Shown here piece by piece: positions 62,617 to 64,000 of a stretch of 64,000 bases of DNA (its first letter is position 1; the number at the start of each line of letters is the position of its first letter). A program made the translations under genes and the position numbers. The DNA is from Sphingorhabdus sp. SMR4y (GTDB lineage Bacteria > Pseudomonadota > Alphaproteobacteria > Sphingomonadales > Sphingomonadaceae), in the NCBI RefSeq assembly GCF_002218195.1, contig NZ_CP022336.1, positions 62,001 through 126,000 of the forward strand, written 5' to 3'. The notes below the pieces were generated by a model that saw only the letters and a program-made list of their open reading frames with translations, had not been told where the DNA came from and searched no databases.

Positions 62617-64000
62617 ATGACAGAGACACGACGCTGCATGGGGTCTTCCATCGCCCATTGGGCTACGAAAACACCAGACAATATCGCGATCGACGATCCG
62701 GACGGTTTGGTCAGCTATGCCGAACTCGACAAGCGGGTCACCGAATATGCGCAAGCCTTTACGGGTGCCGGCCTTTCCAGGGGCGATCGCATCTGCTGGC
62801 TGGGCAAAAATAGCGGTCTCTATTTCACCCTGTTCGCCGCCGCCAGCCGCGCCGGCATGGTGATCGCGCCGATCGGCTGGCGTCTTGCTGCGCCGGAAGT
62901 CGCTTATGTCCTGAAAGACACAAAAGCACCGCTGCTGATCTGCGAGCCCGCATTTGCCAAAACCGCCGAGAAGGCTGCACAAGACTCACCCGATACCAAG
63001 ACGATCCTTTGCACCAGGACCGGCACCGATCTGCCGACGCTGGCGGATTTCGTCGCCAATACCGCCCCCGGCGATCTGCCTGAAACCGACCCGGCGGAAG
63101 GCGTACTGCAACTTTATACGTCCGGCACCACCGGCAATCCCAAGGGCGCGGTTCTGACCAGCGACAATCTTTTCAAGCTGCGGCCGCTGGTCGAGGATCA
63201 TCCCGATCATGCCTGGATCGACCTGAACCCCGGCGACAGCACGCTCGCGGTCATGCCCTGCGCGCATATCGCCGGATCCGGCATCGGCCCGATCGCCTTT
63301 TACAATGGCGCGACGATGATGGTCATTCCCGAATTCCACCCTGATCATGTGCTCGATTGCATCGACAAGGGGCTGAACCAGTTTTTCCTCGTGCCGACCG
63401 CGCTGCAGATGCTGGTCAACTGGCCGCGCGCGAAGGATACCGACTTTTCCTGCGTCCGCAGCGTCACCTACGGCGCCGCGCCGATTCCGCTGGAGCTGCT
63501 GCGCCAGTGTATCCAGACCATGCCGCAGGCTTTGTTCTGCCAGCAATATGGCATGACCGAAACCACCGGCACCGTCTGCATATTGCCACCCGGCGATCAT
63601 GATCCCGACGGCAATGAACGGATGCGCGGCATCGGCATTCCCTTGCCCAGCGTCGAAATGAAGATTGTCGACGAAAAGCGGCAGGAAGTCCCGCCCGGCA
63701 CGATCGGAGAAATCGCCACACGGTCCGGTCTCAACATGCTGCATTATTTCAACAATCCGGAAAAGACGGCAGAGACGGTCGACGAAGAGGGCTGGCTCTA
63801 CACCGGTGATGCGGCGGTGATGGACGAGGACGGCTATTTCTATATCAAGGACCGGGTCAAGGACATGATCATCTCCGGCGGCGAGAATGTCTATCCGGCG
63901 GAAGTGGAAAACGCGATCTTCGGCCACCCGCAGGTCAATGAAGTGGCGGTCATCGGCATCCCCGACGCGAAATGGGGCGAAGCGGTGAAGGCCGTGGTCT
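62617..64000 (+). CDS. AMP-forming acyl-CoA synthetase, 3' end cut by window
   Basis: The frame starts at ATG 62617, seven bases after AGGAG (62605-62609), and stays open to the window edge, giving 461 residues. It is an ANL-superfamily ligase that would activate a carboxylic acid with ATP and CoA. Motifs in order are the phosphate loop YTSGTTGNPKGAV (about 168-180), YGMTETTG (about 311-318), GWLYTGD (about 391-397) and the hinge region KDRVKDMIISGGENVYPAEVE (about 411-431). The C-terminal catalytic-lysine part is outside. The sequence resembles medium/long-chain fatty acyl-CoA ligases; the exact acid is unknown. Confidence 0.92.
   Translation, partial: MTETRRCMGSSIAHWATKTPDNIAIDDPDGLVSYAELDKRVTEYAQAFTGAGLSRGDRICWLGKNSGLYFTLFAAASRAGMVIAPIGWRLAAPEVAYVLKDTKAPLLICEPAFAKTAEKAAQDSPDTKTILCTRTGTDLPTLADFVANTAPGDLPETDPAEGVLQLYTSGTTGNPKGAVLTSDNLFKLRPLVEDHPDHAWIDLNPGDSTLAVMPCAHIAGSGIGPIAFYNGATMMVIPEFHPDHVLDCIDKGLNQFFLVPTALQMLVNWPRAKDTDFSCVRSVTYGAAPIPLELLRQCIQTMPQALFCQQYGMTETTGTVCILPPGDHDPDGNERMRGIGIPLPSVEMKIVDEKRQEVPPGTIGEIATRSGLNMLHYFNNPEKTAETVDEEGWLYTGDAAVMDEDGYFYIKDRVKDMIISGGENVYPAEVENAIFGHPQVNEVAVIGIPDAKWGEAVKAVV

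Noticed and set aside
1-64000. CRISPR arrays, tRNA or rRNA genes, insertion sequences and prophage
   Set aside because: No direct-repeat/spacer pattern, no cloverleaf-like sequence, no transposase, integrase or phage structural gene could be found by reading. A tRNAscan-SE run would be the decisive check for tRNAs.

Overview
The window is a 64 kb stretch of an alphaproteobacterial chromosome, most likely from Sphingomonadales (Sphingomonas/Sphingopyxis/Sphingorhabdus-like). The evidence is the gene-order blocks ispH-thrB-rnhA and argS-SPOR-nagZ-scpA-scpB-tatABC, a long dcw cluster running from mraZ to ftsZ, a Caulobacter-type cpa/tad block, several TonB-dependent receptors, and three copies of the dispersed palindrome whose core is CTTCGACAAGCTCAG. 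Genus is not determined. Coding density is high and both edges cut genes: an RNase E/G-like protein on the left and an acyl-CoA synthetase on the right.

Layout. 1-4.6 kb: RNase E/G-like protein, maleylacetoacetate isomerase, GFA-type zinc protein, a TonB-dependent receptor and a MarR regulator, all on +. 4.6-11.7 kb: a minus-strand tad/cpa pilus block (cpaA, cpaB, cpaC, cpaD, cpaE, tadB, tadC) with no cpaF ATPase and no Flp pilin. 11.8-16.5 kb: alpha/beta hydrolase, FAD oxidoreductase, DUF1508 protein, then rnhA-thrB-ispH on -. 16.6-23.8 kb: a lipoprotein, argS, a SPOR protein, nagZ, scpAB and tatABC. 23.9-26.3 kb: an entericidin-like lipopeptide and a His/acidic-loop (ZnuD-like) receptor behind an AT-rich palindromic operator. 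26.4-32.2 kb: VOC protein, purT, GST, a crotonase-fold isomerase, cysK and two unrecognised envelope proteins.

32.2-51.1 kb is the division and cell-wall (dcw) cluster: mraZ, rsmH, ftsL, ftsI, murE, murF, mraY, murD, ftsW, murG, murC, murB, ddl, ftsQ, ftsA, ftsZ. From mraZ to murC every junction overlaps by 1 to 26 bases. The only break before ftsQ is a dispersed repeat between murC and murB. An array of five 10-bp CCC units, which looks like an MraZ operator, lies upstream. A SPOR/TPR protein and a dGTPase-like HD protein follow ftsZ.

55.1-60.1 kb holds the glycine cleavage operon (gcvT, gcvH, gcvPA, gcvPB) under a tandem glycine riboswitch. The most striking observation in the window is that a copy of the dispersed palindromic repeat sits inside the P3 arm of the second glycine aptamer. 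A second, compound palindrome family (CCCCTCC arms) lies between gcvH and gcvPA and again at 62.4 kb. The window ends with a BASS-family transporter, an isoprenylcysteine-methyltransferase-like membrane protein, a DUF938 methyltransferase and the truncated acyl-CoA synthetase. I see no tRNA, rRNA, CRISPR array, insertion sequence or prophage.
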